This document shows positions 55,320-64,000 of a stretch of DNA of 64,000 nt, piece after piece. Numbering within the stretch: position 1 is the first letter of the stretch; each line of letters opens with the position of its first letter. Both the position numbers and the translations under genes were made by a program. Origin of the DNA: Sinisalibacter lacisalsi (lineage in GTDB: Bacteria; Pseudomonadota; Alphaproteobacteria; Rhodobacterales; Rhodobacteraceae); assembly GCF_014640115.1 (NCBI RefSeq), contig NZ_BMGI01000004.1, forward strand, positions 228,941 to 292,940. The letters are read 5' to 3'. The notes under the pieces were generated by a model that was not told the DNA's origin, did no database searches, and saw nothing but the letters and a program-made list of their open reading frames with translations.

Positions 55320-56114
55320 TCAATCGTCGTCGATCTCGGCGGGGTCGAGCGCGCAGCCCGGGCTCTGCCCTGTTACCGGAGCAAAGCCCGGGGGCAGGGT
55401 GGTGCCGGCATCGGCACAAGCGCGGGCAAGCTGGCGCGCGCTGAGGCCGGCGGCGCGGGCAAGCACCGCGCCGCGCAGATCGGCGCCGTCGAACTCGGCG
55501 CCCTTGAGCCGGGCCTCCTCGAAATCCGCGCCGCGCAGGTCGGCCCCCTTGAAATCGGCGCCGCGCAGGTCGGCGGCCTCGAAATCGGCCCCCGCGAGCA
55601 TCGCGCCCTCGAGATCGGTGCCGCGCAGGCTGGCATCCTCGAAATCCATGTCCGCCAGCGTCAGACCCTTGAGATCGGCGCCGTCGAGCCGCATGGATTC
55701 GAGCGAGATCGAGAACCGCGCGAGCAGGTCCATGTCGGCGAGGAAGGCCAGCACCCGGCCGGCGCGGTCGCGGTCGACGAGGCGCAGCGCCGCGAGGGTC
55801 TGGGCCCGCCCGATCGCGGTGACGCGGGCCTCGGCCTCCGGCCCGGCGGCCGCGTCGAGCACCAGCGCGCTGATCCGGTCGACATATTGCTGCAGGGCGG
55901 CCTCGGCGGCACGCTCGTTGGCGAGGTGCTGCTGCCCGGCGTTGATCAACACCGTCGCGAAGCCCACGACCAGCGGCACCGCGAGCAGCGACAGCCAGTC
56001 CCACAACGTGCGGCCCTCGAAGCCGAGCCAGCCCGGGCGGCGCCAGCGCCAGAGCGCCGCGAGGGTGAGGGCGACGGCGGCGAGGCTTGCAAGGGTGATC
56101 AGCGTCGGGGTCAT
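55320..56114 (-). CDS. Membrane-anchored pentapeptide-repeat protein
   Basis: 264 aa. Two N-terminal membrane helices (LITLASLAAVALTLAALWRW; DWLSLLAVPLVVGFATVLI), a helical segment with HLANERAAEAALQQYVDRIS, and about 16 pentapeptide repeats of the A(D/N)LxG/F type (LRGADFKGADLRGADFEEAR) forming a right-handed beta-helix, then a Cys/Pro tail. Sequence resembles DUF/pentapeptide membrane proteins with a signalling-type N terminus. Function unknown. Convergent with the decarboxylase (15 nt). Confidence 0.85.
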   Translation of the reverse strand: MTPTLITLASLAAVALTLAALWRWRRPGWLGFEGRTLWDWLSLLAVPLVVGFATVLINAGQQHLANERAAEAALQQYVDRISALVLDAAAGPEAEARVTAIGRAQTLAALRLVDRDRAGRVLAFLADMDLLARFSISLESMRLDGADLKGLTLADMDFEDASLRGTDLEGAMLAGADFEAADLRGADFKGADLRGADFEEARLKGAEFDGADLRGAVLARAAGLSARQLARACADAGTTLPPGFAPVTGQSPGCALDPAEIDDD

Positions 56115-56261
56115 GGGTGGTCCTGTCCGTCGCGCGATGAAACCATGCCGGCGCCGCGATGTCAGCCTTTTTGCGCGCCTGCGTCGCATCGCGGGGCGGC
56201 GCGGGATGTGGCAAAGCGGCTGGGCTTGGGCTATTCAGGGCCGAGACGAGAGGGCGAGGCT

Positions 56262-57548
56262 ATGGCGACGATACAAGACCACGAGTTGCGCTATGCGCTG
56301 GCCAACGAGCTGCACGCGCGGCCCTTCCCGGCGCTGAGCGCGCCCTGTTTCGCCGCCTATCTCGCGGTCAAGCGCCCCACCGATGCCGCCGGGCGCGACC
56401 GGGCGGAGGACGTGGCGCACCTGCACGCCCTTCTCGACCGCTTTGGCGCGGCGCATCCGCCCGAAGGGGCCAACCACTTCTTCGGCGAGATTGGCAAGTA
56501 TCGCCTCAAGTGGGAGCAGCATACCGAGTTCGTGACCTACACGATCTTCGGAGACGGCAACGCCGCGCGGCCCTTCGATCCGGCGGTGTTCGACGTCTTC
56601 CCGGCCGACTGGCTGGCGGCGGCGCCCGGCGTGCGGATCACCTCGGCGCTGATCCGGGTGGAGGAGCGCCCCGCCGAGGAGGCGATGCGCGCCAGGATCG
56701 ACGAGTGGTTCGTGGCCGAGAGCGTGGCCGCCTCCAGCGTGCTCGATGGCGCGGCGGTGATCGCGGGGGATTTCCGCATAGATGCCGGCGGGCACATGCG
56801 CTTTGCCGTCTTCGTCAGCCCCGGCATCACCGAGCGGCGGGTGGGCCGGATCGTGCAGCGGGTGAGCGAGATCGAAACCTACAAGACGATGTCGATGCTG
56901 GGGCTGGCGCGGGCCCGCGCGATCCAGGGTCGGCTCGGCGAGATCGAAGACGAACTGTCGGGCATGGTCAGCGGGCTCGGGCGGGCGGATGTCTCGCACG
57001 AGACGGAATTGAAGGACCTGCTCCAGGTTTCGGCCGAGCTGGAAAGCCTGCATGCGCAAACCTCGTTTCGCTTCGGCGCCACGGCGGCCTACGAGGCGCT
57101 GGTGAGCGACCGGGTGCGGGTGATGCGCGAGGAACGCTGGGACGGGCGGCAGACCTGGCACGAGTTCATGATGCGCCGCTTCGATCCGGCGATGCGCACG
57201 GTGAAGAGCGCCGAACGGCGGCTCGAGGCGATGGCCGACCGGGCGATGCGGGCGGGCGACCTGTTGCGCACGCGGGTCGACGTCGACCGCTCGGGGCAGA
57301 ACCAGAAACTGCTCGAAAGCATGGACCGGCGCGCGCAACTGCAATTGCGCCTGCAGGAAACCGTCGAGGGGCTCTCGGTGGTGGCGATCAGCTACTACGC
57401 GGTCTCGCTGCTGGCCTACCTGGTCGTCCCGCTCGCGGCGCGGTTCGGCATCGACAAGGGGTGGGCCACGGCCGGACTGGTGCTGCCGGTGGTGCTGGTG
57501 GTCTGGCTTTCCGGCCGGGCGGTGAAGAAGCGGCTCATTCACAAGTGA
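56262..57548 (+). CDS. DUF3422 family membrane protein
   Basis: 428 aa. Typical DUF3422 start: DHELRYALANELHARPFPAL, then FFGEIGKYRLKWEQHTEFVTYT, and two C-terminal membrane helices (VVAISYYAVSLLAYLVVPLA; TAGLVLPVVLVVWLSGRAV) ending in basic VKKRLIHK. A cytoplasmic domain with a coiled-coil (residues about 230-370) is anchored in the inner membrane. No function has been established for the family. ATG 56262 begins at the conserved motif. Confidence 0.88.
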   Translation: MATIQDHELRYALANELHARPFPALSAPCFAAYLAVKRPTDAAGRDRAEDVAHLHALLDRFGAAHPPEGANHFFGEIGKYRLKWEQHTEFVTYTIFGDGNAARPFDPAVFDVFPADWLAAAPGVRITSALIRVEERPAEEAMRARIDEWFVAESVAASSVLDGAAVIAGDFRIDAGGHMRFAVFVSPGITERRVGRIVQRVSEIETYKTMSMLGLARARAIQGRLGEIEDELSGMVSGLGRADVSHETELKDLLQVSAELESLHAQTSFRFGATAAYEALVSDRVRVMREERWDGRQTWHEFMMRRFDPAMRTVKSAERRLEAMADRAMRAGDLLRTRVDVDRSGQNQKLLESMDRRAQLQLRLQETVEGLSVVAISYYAVSLLAYLVVPLAARFGIDKGWATAGLVLPVVLVVWLSGRAVKKRLIHK

Positions 57549-57567
57549 CGCGGGCGGGCGGGGGCGC

Positions 57568-57634
57568 GAAATCCGTACGGATTTCGTCCCGGTTTCCGCA
57601 CGGAAACCGCCTTCGTTTTCCGCCGCGGAAAACG
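57568..57634. repeat. Three consecutive palindromes with a shared TTTCCG/CGGAAA core
   Basis: GAAATCCGTACGGATTTC (57568-57585), GGTTTCCGCACGGAAACC (57591-57608) and a 21-nt palindrome with arms CGTTTTCCG/CGGAAAACG (57614-57634) lie in a row between DUF3422 and argE. Each is a near-perfect dyad. They may be a REP-like intergenic element or a terminator cluster. Confidence 0.8.
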
Positions 57635-57697
57635 CGCCCGGCCTTGACGCTCCCGCCCCGCCCCGGCACCCTCGCGGCGAAAACCCCGGAGCACCCC

Positions 57698-58867
57698 ATG
57701 CACAAAGACCTCACCGCCCGCGAGATCCTCGAAAAACTGATCTCCTTCCCCACCGTGAGCCGGGACAGCAACCTTGCGCTGGTCAACTGGGTCGAGGATT
57801 ACCTCGCCGCCCACGGCGTGCGCGCCACCCGGGTCTACAACGACGACGGCACCAAGGCGGCGCTCTATGCCAACATCGGCCCCGAGGTGGAAGGCGGGGT
57901 GGTGCTGTCGGGCCATACCGACGTGGTGCCGGTCGACGGCCAGGCCTGGGACACCGATCCGTTCGAGCTGGTCGAGATCGATGGCCGCCTCTACGGCCGT
58001 GGCACCTGCGACATGAAGGGGTTCGACGCCATCGCGCTCGCCGCCGTGCCCAAGGCGCTCAAGGCCGGGGTGAAACGGCCGCTGCAGATCGCGCTTTCCT
58101 ACGACGAGGAGGTGGGCTGCCTCGGCGCGCCGCGGATGATTGCCGAGATGGCGGCGCATCTGCCCAAGGCGGCCGCCGCGATCATCGGCGAGCCGTCGCA
58201 GATGAAGGTGGTGAACGGCCACAAGGGCGGCATCGGCATCGCCACCCACCTGCGCGGCTACGAGGTGCATTCGTCGCTGATGCACACCGGCGTCAACGCG
58301 GTGATGGAGGGGGCCAAGCTGATCGACTGGGCCAACCGGATGAACGCCGAGAACATGGCGCGCGCGCCGGGGCCGATCGACGCGCTGTTCGAGCCGCCGT
58401 GGACGACCTGCCACATCGGCACCATCGCCGGCGGCACCGCCGACAACATCACCGCGCGGGATTGCCACTTCGTCATGGCGTTCCGCTGCATCCCGTCCGA
58501 AAGCGTCGAAAGCTGGCAGGCGCGCTATCTCGAGGCGGTGGCCGAAGTCGAGGCGGGGATGCGCGCGGTCCATCCCGAGGCGCGGATCGACACCACCGTG
58601 CGGTTCCAGGTGCCGGGGCTCCAGCCCGAGCGCGACAGCGCGGCCGAGGCCCTGGCGCGGCGCATCACCGGCGACAACGCCCCCAACGCGGTGAGCTATG
58701 CCACCGAGGCCGGGCAATTCCAGGAGGCGGGCTATTCCGCCGTCATCATCGGACCGGGCAACATCGCCCAGGCCCACCAGCCGAACGAATGGCTGAGCCT
58801 CGCGCAGTTCGAGGCCGGCATCGACTTCGTCGACCGGATCATCGAGCACCTCTGCGAGGAGGCATGA
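57698..58867 (+). CDS. argE: Acetylornithine deacetylase
   Basis: 389 aa M20 metallopeptidase-fold enzyme removing the acetyl group in arginine synthesis. Dizinc-site motifs: VVLSGHTDVVPVDGQAWDTDP and GRGTCDMKGFDAIALAAVP, the EEVGCLGAPRM catalytic Glu, VNGHKGGIGIATHLRGYEVHSS, and C-terminal GPGNIAQAHQPNEWLSL with the last His ligand. ATG 57698 is the first after the non-coding dyads. The stop overlaps the next gene by 4 nt (ATGA). Confidence 0.93.
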   Translation: MHKDLTAREILEKLISFPTVSRDSNLALVNWVEDYLAAHGVRATRVYNDDGTKAALYANIGPEVEGGVVLSGHTDVVPVDGQAWDTDPFELVEIDGRLYGRGTCDMKGFDAIALAAVPKALKAGVKRPLQIALSYDEEVGCLGAPRMIAEMAAHLPKAAAAIIGEPSQMKVVNGHKGGIGIATHLRGYEVHSSLMHTGVNAVMEGAKLIDWANRMNAENMARAPGPIDALFEPPWTTCHIGTIAGGTADNITARDCHFVMAFRCIPSESVESWQARYLEAVAEVEAGMRAVHPEARIDTTVRFQVPGLQPERDSAAEALARRITGDNAPNAVSYATEAGQFQEAGYSAVIIGPGNIAQAHQPNEWLSLAQFEAGIDFVDRIIEHLCEEA

Positions 58868-60210
58868 CGCCGTTTCCGATCTCGGCCGAGCAGCCGGCGT
58901 CGCATACCGGCGATCTGCCCGACCGCGCCGACGTGGTGGTGATCGGCGGCGGCGTGATCGGGGTGAGCGCGGCGCTGTTCCTCGCCCGGGCGGGCGTGTC
59001 GGTCGTGCTGGTCGAGAAGGGACGGATCGCGGGCGAACAATCGAGCCGCAACTGGGGCTGGATCCGGGTTCAGGGCCGCGATCCGGCCGAGATTCCGATC
59101 GCGCAGGAGGCGCAGGCGCTCTGGCCGCAACTGGCCGCGCAGGTCGATACCGACATCGGGTTGACGCAGGGCGGCGTGGCCTATCTCGCCCGCGATGAGG
59201 CCGAGAAGGCGCGTTTCGCCGACTGGTTGCGGCTGGCCGAGCCTTACGGCGTGAGCAGCCAGTTGCTGGACGGTGACGGCGTGACGCGGCTCCTGCCCGA
59301 GGCCGCGCGCCGCTGGCCCGGCGCGCTCTGGACGCCAGCCGACATGCGCGCCGAACCCTTCGTCACCGTGCCGGCGCTGGCCCGGCTTGCGGCGAAAGCC
59401 GGGGCGGTGATCCGCGAAGATTGCGCCGCGCGGCTGCTCGATCTCGAGGGGGGCCGGGTGGCCGGGGTGATCACCGAGCGCGGCCGCATCCGCGCCGGCG
59501 CGGTGGTGCTGGCGGGCGGGGCGTGGTCGTCGCTGTTCCTGCGCCGCCACGGCATTTCGATCCCGCAGCTTTCGGTCCGCGCCACCGCGATGCGCACGGC
59601 GGCGCTGGGCGAGGTGTTCCAGGGCGGGGCGGTCGACCACCGGATGGCCTTTCGACGCCGCGCGGACGGCGGCTACACCCTGGCGCCGGAGGGGTTCCAC
59701 GAGCTCTACATCGGCCCCGACGCCTTCCGCGCCTTCGCGCGTTACCTGCGGCAGATGTTCAAGGATCCGTTCGGCACCGCGCTGCGCCCCGTCGCCCCCC
59801 GAGGCTACCCCGATGGCTGGGCGACGCCGCGGCGCTGGCGCGCGGACCGGCCCTCGCCGTTCGAGCGGATGCGGGTGCTGAACCCGGCCCCGAACATGGC
59901 CAAGGTACGCGAAACCGCGCGCGCCTTCGGCGAAACCTTCCCCGAACTCGGGCCTGTGGAGATCGAAAGCGCCTGGGCCGGGATGATCGACACGCTGCCC
60001 GACGTGGTGCCGGTGGTCGACCACGCGGCGCAGATCCCCGGCCTCACCATCGCCACCGGCATGTGCGGCCACGGCTTCGGCATCGGCCCGGCCTTCGGGC
60101 GGATCGTCGCCGACATGGTGCAGGGAAAGCCGCCGGGGCACGATCTTGCGCGCTTCCGGCTCGCGCGCTTCTCCGATGGCAGCCCGCTGGAACTGGGGCC
60201 GAACCTCTGA
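58864..60210 (+). CDS. FAD-dependent oxidoreductase (DadA/glycine-oxidase type)
   Basis: 448 aa. N-terminal dinucleotide fold ADVVVIGGGVIGVSAALFLARAG, EKGRIAGEQSSRNWGWIRVQ (substrate-loop region), GAVVLAGGAWSS and C-terminal GLTIATGMCGHGFGIGPAFGRI. Oxidises an amine or amino acid with FAD; the SRNWGWIR signature is shared with D-amino-acid/opine oxidases, but the substrate is unknown. Overlaps argE by ATGA; both are probably one transcript. Confidence 0.88.
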   Translation: MTPFPISAEQPASHTGDLPDRADVVVIGGGVIGVSAALFLARAGVSVVLVEKGRIAGEQSSRNWGWIRVQGRDPAEIPIAQEAQALWPQLAAQVDTDIGLTQGGVAYLARDEAEKARFADWLRLAEPYGVSSQLLDGDGVTRLLPEAARRWPGALWTPADMRAEPFVTVPALARLAAKAGAVIREDCAARLLDLEGGRVAGVITERGRIRAGAVVLAGGAWSSLFLRRHGISIPQLSVRATAMRTAALGEVFQGGAVDHRMAFRRRADGGYTLAPEGFHELYIGPDAFRAFARYLRQMFKDPFGTALRPVAPRGYPDGWATPRRWRADRPSPFERMRVLNPAPNMAKVRETARAFGETFPELGPVEIESAWAGMIDTLPDVVPVVDHAAQIPGLTIATGMCGHGFGIGPAFGRIVADMVQGKPPGHDLARFRLARFSDGSPLELGPNL

Positions 60211-60223
60211 GGCCCGGGGCGCG

Positions 60224-60466
60224 TCAGCCCTTGGGGGGCGCCTTGCGTGCCGGTGCCTTCTTCGCCGGTGCTTTCTTCGCGGCGGCAGGCTTTTTCGGTG
60301 CAGCCTTGGCTTTTGCCTTCGGGGCCGCCTTCGGCTTCGCGCCGGTCAGCGCCGCTTCGGCGCGGAACCAATAGGCTTGATCCTCTCCCTCGGGCGCGCC
60401 GTCTTCGAGCCACATGTGGTAGGCGGCTTCGCGAATCTCTTCGTCGGTTACCTTGCGTTTGGGCAT
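60224..60466 (-). CDS. DUF2934 protein with Lys/Ala/Pro-rich tail
   Basis: 80 aa. N-terminal DUF2934 motif (VTDEEIREAAYHMWLEDGAP, EGEDQAYWFRAEAAL) followed by a basic tail of KAAPKAKAKAAPKKP-type repeats. The domain is a short helical unit of unknown role; the cationic tail suggests nucleic-acid binding. ATG 60466 has GGAGG 8 nt upstream. Convergent with the FAD oxidoreductase gene (13 nt). Confidence 0.85.
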   Translation of the reverse strand: MPKRKVTDEEIREAAYHMWLEDGAPEGEDQAYWFRAEAALTGAKPKAAPKAKAKAAPKKPAAAKKAPAKKAPARKAPPKG

Positions 60467-60578
60467 CGGAATGGCCTCCGGGTTAGGTGATTTGCCGCTT
60501 ACAAGCATGACGCGAATCATGGCTTCGGGCAAGCTAACCCCGCCGGATTGCGGCGATGTGACAGGATCTGCCGAAAAT

Positions 60579-61592
60579 CTAGCCGCCGGTATGGCTCATG
60601 TGCCGCGGCATCTGGCCATCCGCGCGCTGGCGCGAATAATCGAAGTCGTGCCCCTTCGGCTTGTGGCTGATCGCATCGCGAATCGCGGCCACGAGCGGCG
60701 CGTCATCGTCGGGGTGATCGCGCAGCGGCGCGCGCAGGTCGGCGCGGTCTTCCTGCCCGAGGCACATGTAGAGCTCGCCGGTGCAGGTCATTCGCACCCG
60801 GTTGCAGCTTTCGCAGAAATTATGCGTGAGCGGGGTGATGAAGCCGATCTTCTGCCCGCTTTCCTCCAGCCGCACGTAGCGCGCCGGGCCGCCGCTGCGT
60901 TCGGCCAGCGGCGTGAGGGTGAAGCGCGTCGCCAGACGCTCGCGCAGATCGGTGAGCGGCCAGTATTGATCGATCCGGTCCTCTTCCTCGCCGAGATCGC
61001 CCATCGGCATGACCTCGATCCAGGTCAGGTCCATGTCGCGCTCGGCGCACCAGTCGGTGAGCGTGAACAGTTCTTCCTCGTTGAACCCCTTGAGCGCCAC
61101 CGCGTTGATCTTGACCCGAAGCCCGGCGGCCTGCGCCGCCTCGATCCCGCGCAGCACCTTGGCCAGATCGCCGCGCCGGGTGATCTGGGAGAACTTGGCC
61201 GGATCGAGCGTATCGAGCGAGACGTTCACCCGCCGCACCCCGGCGGCGTAGAGATCGTCGGCGAATCGCGCAAGCTGCGAGCCGTTGGTGGTGAGCGTGA
61301 GTTCGTCGAGCGCGCCGCTTTCGAGGTGCCGCGTCATCCCTCGGAAGAAGGTCATGATATCCTTGCGCACGAGTGGCTCGCCGCCGGTGATGCGCAGTTT
61401 GCGCACGCCCAGCCCGATGAAGGCCGTGGACATCCGGTCAAGCTCTTCGAGCGACAGCAGCTCCTTTTTCGGCAGGAAGACCATTTCCTCCGCCATGCAA
61501 TAGGAGCAACGAAAATCACAGCGGTCCGTCACCGAAAGGCGCAGATAGGTGATGGGCCGCTGGAACGGATCAATGAGTGCGCGCGTTTCCAT
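60579..61592 (-). CDS. moaA: GTP 3',8-cyclase MoaA
   Basis: 337 aa radical-SAM enzyme that begins molybdenum cofactor synthesis. First [4Fe-4S] cluster C25, C29, C32 ([13 protein letters not shown]), [27 protein letters not shown], and the C-terminal second cluster ([25 protein letters not shown]). It ends SHTGG, the usual GG tail needed with MoaC. The molybdenum hydroxylase iorAB 14 kb away is a plausible user of the cofactor. Monocistronic in view. Confidence 0.96.
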   Translation of the reverse strand: METRALIDPFQRPITYLRLSVTDRCDFRCSYCMAEEMVFLPKKELLSLEELDRMSTAFIGLGVRKLRITGGEPLVRKDIMTFFRGMTRHLESGALDELTLTTNGSQLARFADDLYAAGVRRVNVSLDTLDPAKFSQITRRGDLAKVLRGIEAAQAAGLRVKINAVALKGFNEEELFTLTDWCAERDMDLTWIEVMPMGDLGEEEDRIDQYWPLTDLRERLATRFTLTPLAERSGGPARYVRLEESGQKIGFITPLTHNFCESCNRVRMTCTGELYMCLGQEDRADLRAPLRDHPDDDAPLVAAIRDAISHKPKGHDFDYSRQRADGQMPRHMSHTGG

Positions 61593-61674
61593 AGTGAAAC
61601 ACTAGGGTTTTATGCCGCGGCTCGCAAGCCATCGTGGCATTGTTCACGTCTTCTTTTGCGCCTAAGCTTTCCGC

Positions 61675-62139
61675 ATGAAACGATTGCTCATCCTCGCGGT
61701 TCTGCTCTCGGCCTGTGCCGAGATGGCCCCGCGCGACGCCGACATGGCGCCGCCGGAGGGGATGACGCGGCCGATGCCGCGGCCCGATGCGGGCGCACCG
61801 CCGGCGGGGGCCAACACCGCCGACGCCTTCGACACCAGCACCGAAGCCGAGCGCGCCGCGGCGATGGCAGAGAGTGCGCCCGACGCGGAAGCGCGGCTCG
61901 GGCGCACGGTGGCCAGCCTCGGCAGCCCGGCCGATCCCGGTTTCTGGCTCGAAACCCCGCTCACCGACCGGGTCCGCCCGGGCCGCGTGGTCGCGGTGGC
62001 GAGCGGCGCCAGCGTCCAGGTTGAACTCAGGCCGATCGACGCGCCGCCGGGCGCGGGCAGCCGGATTTCGCTGCCGGCGCTCAGGCTGCTGAACGTCGGG
62101 CTGACTGGGCTGCACGAGTTGGACGTTTTCGCGCGCTGA
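61675..62139 (+). CDS. Putative lipoprotein, unknown function
   Basis: 154 aa. Lipoprotein signal MKRLLILAVLLSACAEMAP with lipobox LSAC, a Pro/Ala-rich linker (about 20-55) and a C-terminal beta-domain (ASLGSPADPGFWLETPLTDR, RPGRVVAVASGASVQVELRP) with a hydrophobic end. Resembles a Rhodobacteraceae conserved lipoprotein sometimes wrongly named D-galactarate dehydratase. Divergent from moaA. Confidence 0.75.
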   Translation: MKRLLILAVLLSACAEMAPRDADMAPPEGMTRPMPRPDAGAPPAGANTADAFDTSTEAERAAAMAESAPDAEARLGRTVASLGSPADPGFWLETPLTDRVRPGRVVAVASGASVQVELRPIDAPPGAGSRISLPALRLLNVGLTGLHELDVFAR

Positions 62140-62150
62140 GGCGCACCCGG

Positions 62151-62831
62151 TCAGGCGGGGAGGTGTTTCGCCGCCTCCTTGCGGGCGAAGGGCTTCATCC
62201 TGTCACCGTATTCGGCAAGGAAGGCGCGGGTGCGCTCGGGGTCGTGCTTGGAGAGATCGCGCAGCCACCAGGCCACCGCCTTCTGGATGAACCATTCGGG
62301 ATCGTCGACGTAAGCCCCGGCCCATCCCAGAACGCGGTCGCGAATCGCGAGATCGGCGGGCTTGGGGTGGTTCTGCCGGGTCCAGGGCAGGGTGATGACG
62401 AGCGCGGCGCGGCGGGTCCACATGTGGTCGGCCCGGGTCCAGGCTTCCACCTCGTCGATACGTGACGGATCGGCCACCAGCCGCTTCTGTCCGGCGATGC
62501 AGGCGTGATCGGCGATCGCCCAGGCATCGAACTCGGGCACCCAGGAGGCGATCAGCGCCCAGGCGGCGGCGTCGGGGCGCAGCCGGGCCTGGGTGAGCAG
62601 CTTGGCCGCCGCGATCCGCGCCTCGTGGACATCGGTTTTCCACAAGGCCTCCGCCAGCGCCACGCGGGCGGGCACATCGAGCACCTGCCGCCATGCGGTG
62701 GTGAGATCGTTGATCACCGGGTTGGGCACGCCGAGGTAGCGGCGCGATGCCTTGTGGTAGGCCGCAGCACCCGCGGCCCGCTCGGGATCGGCCCGCGCTT
62801 CCAGCTCTGCCAGCGCGGCCTCTGGGGTCAT
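62151..62831 (-). CDS. AlkD-like DNA alkylation repair protein
   Basis: 226 aa, HEAT-like repeat DNA glycosylase family (AlkD). Characteristic blocks: YLGVPNPVINDLTTAWRQ, FDAWAIADHACIAG, WTRRAALVITLPWT and WFIQKAVAWWLRDLSKHDPE, with the conserved Trp and Asp that contact alkylated bases. Removes 3- and 7-alkylpurines. Start codon overlaps the glmS stop (ATGA), so it is translated behind glmS. Confidence 0.88.
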   Translation of the reverse strand: MTPEAALAELEARADPERAAGAAAYHKASRRYLGVPNPVINDLTTAWRQVLDVPARVALAEALWKTDVHEARIAAAKLLTQARLRPDAAAWALIASWVPEFDAWAIADHACIAGQKRLVADPSRIDEVEAWTRADHMWTRRAALVITLPWTRQNHPKPADLAIRDRVLGWAGAYVDDPEWFIQKAVAWWLRDLSKHDPERTRAFLAEYGDRMKPFARKEAAKHLPA

Positions 62832-64000
62832 TCGACGGTGACCGACTTGGCGAGGTTGCGCGGCTGGTCGACGTCGGTGCCCTTGGCGACGGCGGCGTGG
62901 TAGGCGAGGAGCTGCGCCGGCACCGCGTAGAGCACCGGCTGGATGAATTCCGGCGCGTCGGGCATGGTGATCGCCTGCCAGACCTCGTCGCCGGCCTGCG
63001 CGATGGCGCGCGCGTCGGAGATCAGCAACACCCGCCCGCCGCGCGCCATGACCTCCTGCATGTTCGACACGGTCTTCTCGAACAGACCGTCATGCGGCGC
63101 CAGCACCACCACCGGCGTGGCCTTGTCGACCAGCGCGATGGGGCCGTGCTTGAGTTCGCCGGAAGGATAACCTTCGGCATGGAGGTAGCTGATTTCCTTC
63201 AGTTTCAGCGCGCCCTCGAGGGCGAGCGGAAACATCTGGCCCCGGCCGAGGAAGAGCACATCGTGGGATTCGGCGATGGCTTCGGCGGCGGTGCGGATCG
63301 CATCGTCGACGGCGAGCGCATGGCTGAGCAGGCCGGGCAGTTTGCGCAGCGCGGCGAGCAACTCGGCCACGCCGCCGGCGTCGAGCGCGCCGCGGGCCTG
63401 GGCCGCCTTCACCACCAGCACCGCAAAGGTGGCGAGCTGGCAGGTGAAGGCTTTGGTCGAGGCCACGGCGATCTCGGGGCCGGCATGGATCTGCACCGCC
63501 ACGTCGGCCTCGCGGGCAATCGAGCTTTCGGGCACGTTGACCAGCGCCAGCGTGCGGATGCCCTCGCCGGTGGCGAAGCGCAGCGCCGCCAGCGTATCGG
63601 CGGTTTCACCCGACTGGCTGACGAACACCCCGAGCGTGCCCTCGGGGAAGGGCGGCTCGCGGTAGCGGAACTCGGAGGCGACGTCGATATCGACGGGCAG
63701 GCGGGCGTAGCGCTCGAACCAGTATTTCGCCACCAGCCCGGCGTAATAGGCGGTGCCGCAGGCGACGATCGAAAGCCGCTGGATGCTGGCGAAGTCGATG
63801 CCCTCCAGGTCGAGCGCCACGGCGTCGCCCTCGGGGGTGAGGTAGGCGTCGAGCACCTTGCCCACCACGGTGGGCTGTTCGGCGATCTCCTTCATCATGA
63901 AGTGCCGGTGGCCGCCCTTCTCGATCCGGGCCGCGTCCATCTGGATGCGCCGCTCGGCGCGGTTGGCGAGCGCGCCTTCGGCATTGTAGATTGTCGCGCC
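62828..64000 (-). CDS. glmS: Glutamine-fructose-6-phosphate aminotransferase (N terminus outside window)
   Basis: The visible 390 residues are the C-terminal part: end of the linker (HFMMKEIAEQPTVVGKV) and two SIS isomerase domains (FVSQSGETADTLAALRFATG; LGRGQMFPLALEGALKLKEISY), ending DVDQPRNLAKSVTVE, the standard GlmS C terminus. Makes glucosamine-6-phosphate for cell-wall and LPS synthesis. The glutaminase domain and start lie beyond the right edge. Its stop overlaps the alkylation-repair gene. Confidence 0.96.
   Translation of the reverse strand, partial: GATIYNAEGALANRAERRIQMDAARIEKGGHRHFMMKEIAEQPTVVGKVLDAYLTPEGDAVALDLEGIDFASIQRLSIVACGTAYYAGLVAKYWFERYARLPVDIDVASEFRYREPPFPEGTLGVFVSQSGETADTLAALRFATGEGIRTLALVNVPESSIAREADVAVQIHAGPEIAVASTKAFTCQLATFAVLVVKAAQARGALDAGGVAELLAALRKLPGLLSHALAVDDAIRTAAEAIAESHDVLFLGRGQMFPLALEGALKLKEISYLHAEGYPSGELKHGPIALVDKATPVVVLAPHDGLFEKTVSNMQEVMARGGRVLLISDARAIAQAGDEVWQAITMPDAPEFIQPVLYAVPAQLLAYHAAVAKGTDVDQPRNLAKSVTVE

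Overview
The window is about 64 kb of GC-rich DNA from an alphaproteobacterium, most probably of the Rhodobacteraceae/Roseobacter group. Pointers are the small lineage proteins (DUF6476, DUF6324, MmcB, HlyU-type protein), an alphaproteobacterial SOS box (GTTC-N7-GTTC), a tRNA-His with A73 and no encoded G-1, and marine-type catabolism (ectoine utilisation, a DddP-like M24 protein). Genes are densely packed, with many 4-nt ATGA/GTGA overlaps. The two edge genes, pdhA (left) and glmS (right), are cut by the window ends.

Left part (1-20 kb): pdhA; a nitroreductase; SOS-controlled mmcB; DUF6324; tRNA-His; a DddP-like M24 protein with a small upstream gene and a truncated gene remnant; a secreted Sel1-repeat protein; an ectoine/hydroxyectoine degradation cluster (eutB-eutC facing eutD); a DUF6476/pseudouridine-synthase pair whose start codons overlap head to head; rpoH with a sigma-32-type promoter; an oxidoreductase, a host-attachment-type protein, DUF4389 and a DksA-like zinc protein; pepF; three Tad-type pilus genes (one with a vWA domain); and a pirin.

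Middle (20-43 kb): a more accessory stretch (20.4-25.1 kb) with an autotransporter, two secreted low-complexity proteins and long gene-free gaps, ending at tRNA-Glu. Then come recJ, an isochorismatase-like hydrolase, glpX, homoserine dehydrogenase, a LysR regulator, the dnaG-rpoD information-processing genes, an AT-rich DUF2971 gene directly behind rpoD, HlyU-type, K/A-rich, YjbQ and dodecin small proteins, nrdR-ribD, and a large NIDO-RTX-PA14-like-Hint secreted protein.

Right part (43-64 kb): iorA-iorB molybdenum hydroxylase, kynA-kynU (tryptophan to anthranilate), pntA-pntB transhydrogenase, a cluster of three small basic proteins (ribbon-helix-helix, 39-aa K-rich, HhH plus histone-H1-like tail), an rRNA pseudouridine synthase, an ornithine-decarboxylase-type enzyme behind a long structured leader, a pentapeptide-repeat protein, DUF3422, argE with an FAD oxidoreductase, a DUF2934 K/A-rich protein, moaA, a lipoprotein, an AlkD-like protein and glmS.

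Most of the window is ordinary core genome. The best candidates for new biology are the DddP-like protein that keeps all six metal ligands but has Gly in place of the reported catalytic Asp; the basic-protein cluster at 52.5-53.4 kb with its own palindromic operator candidate; the leader with a 23-codon upstream reading frame before the decarboxylase; the Hint-terminated RTX protein; and several unexplained dyad elements. Family assignments are from recognition of motifs by eye; no database search was run.
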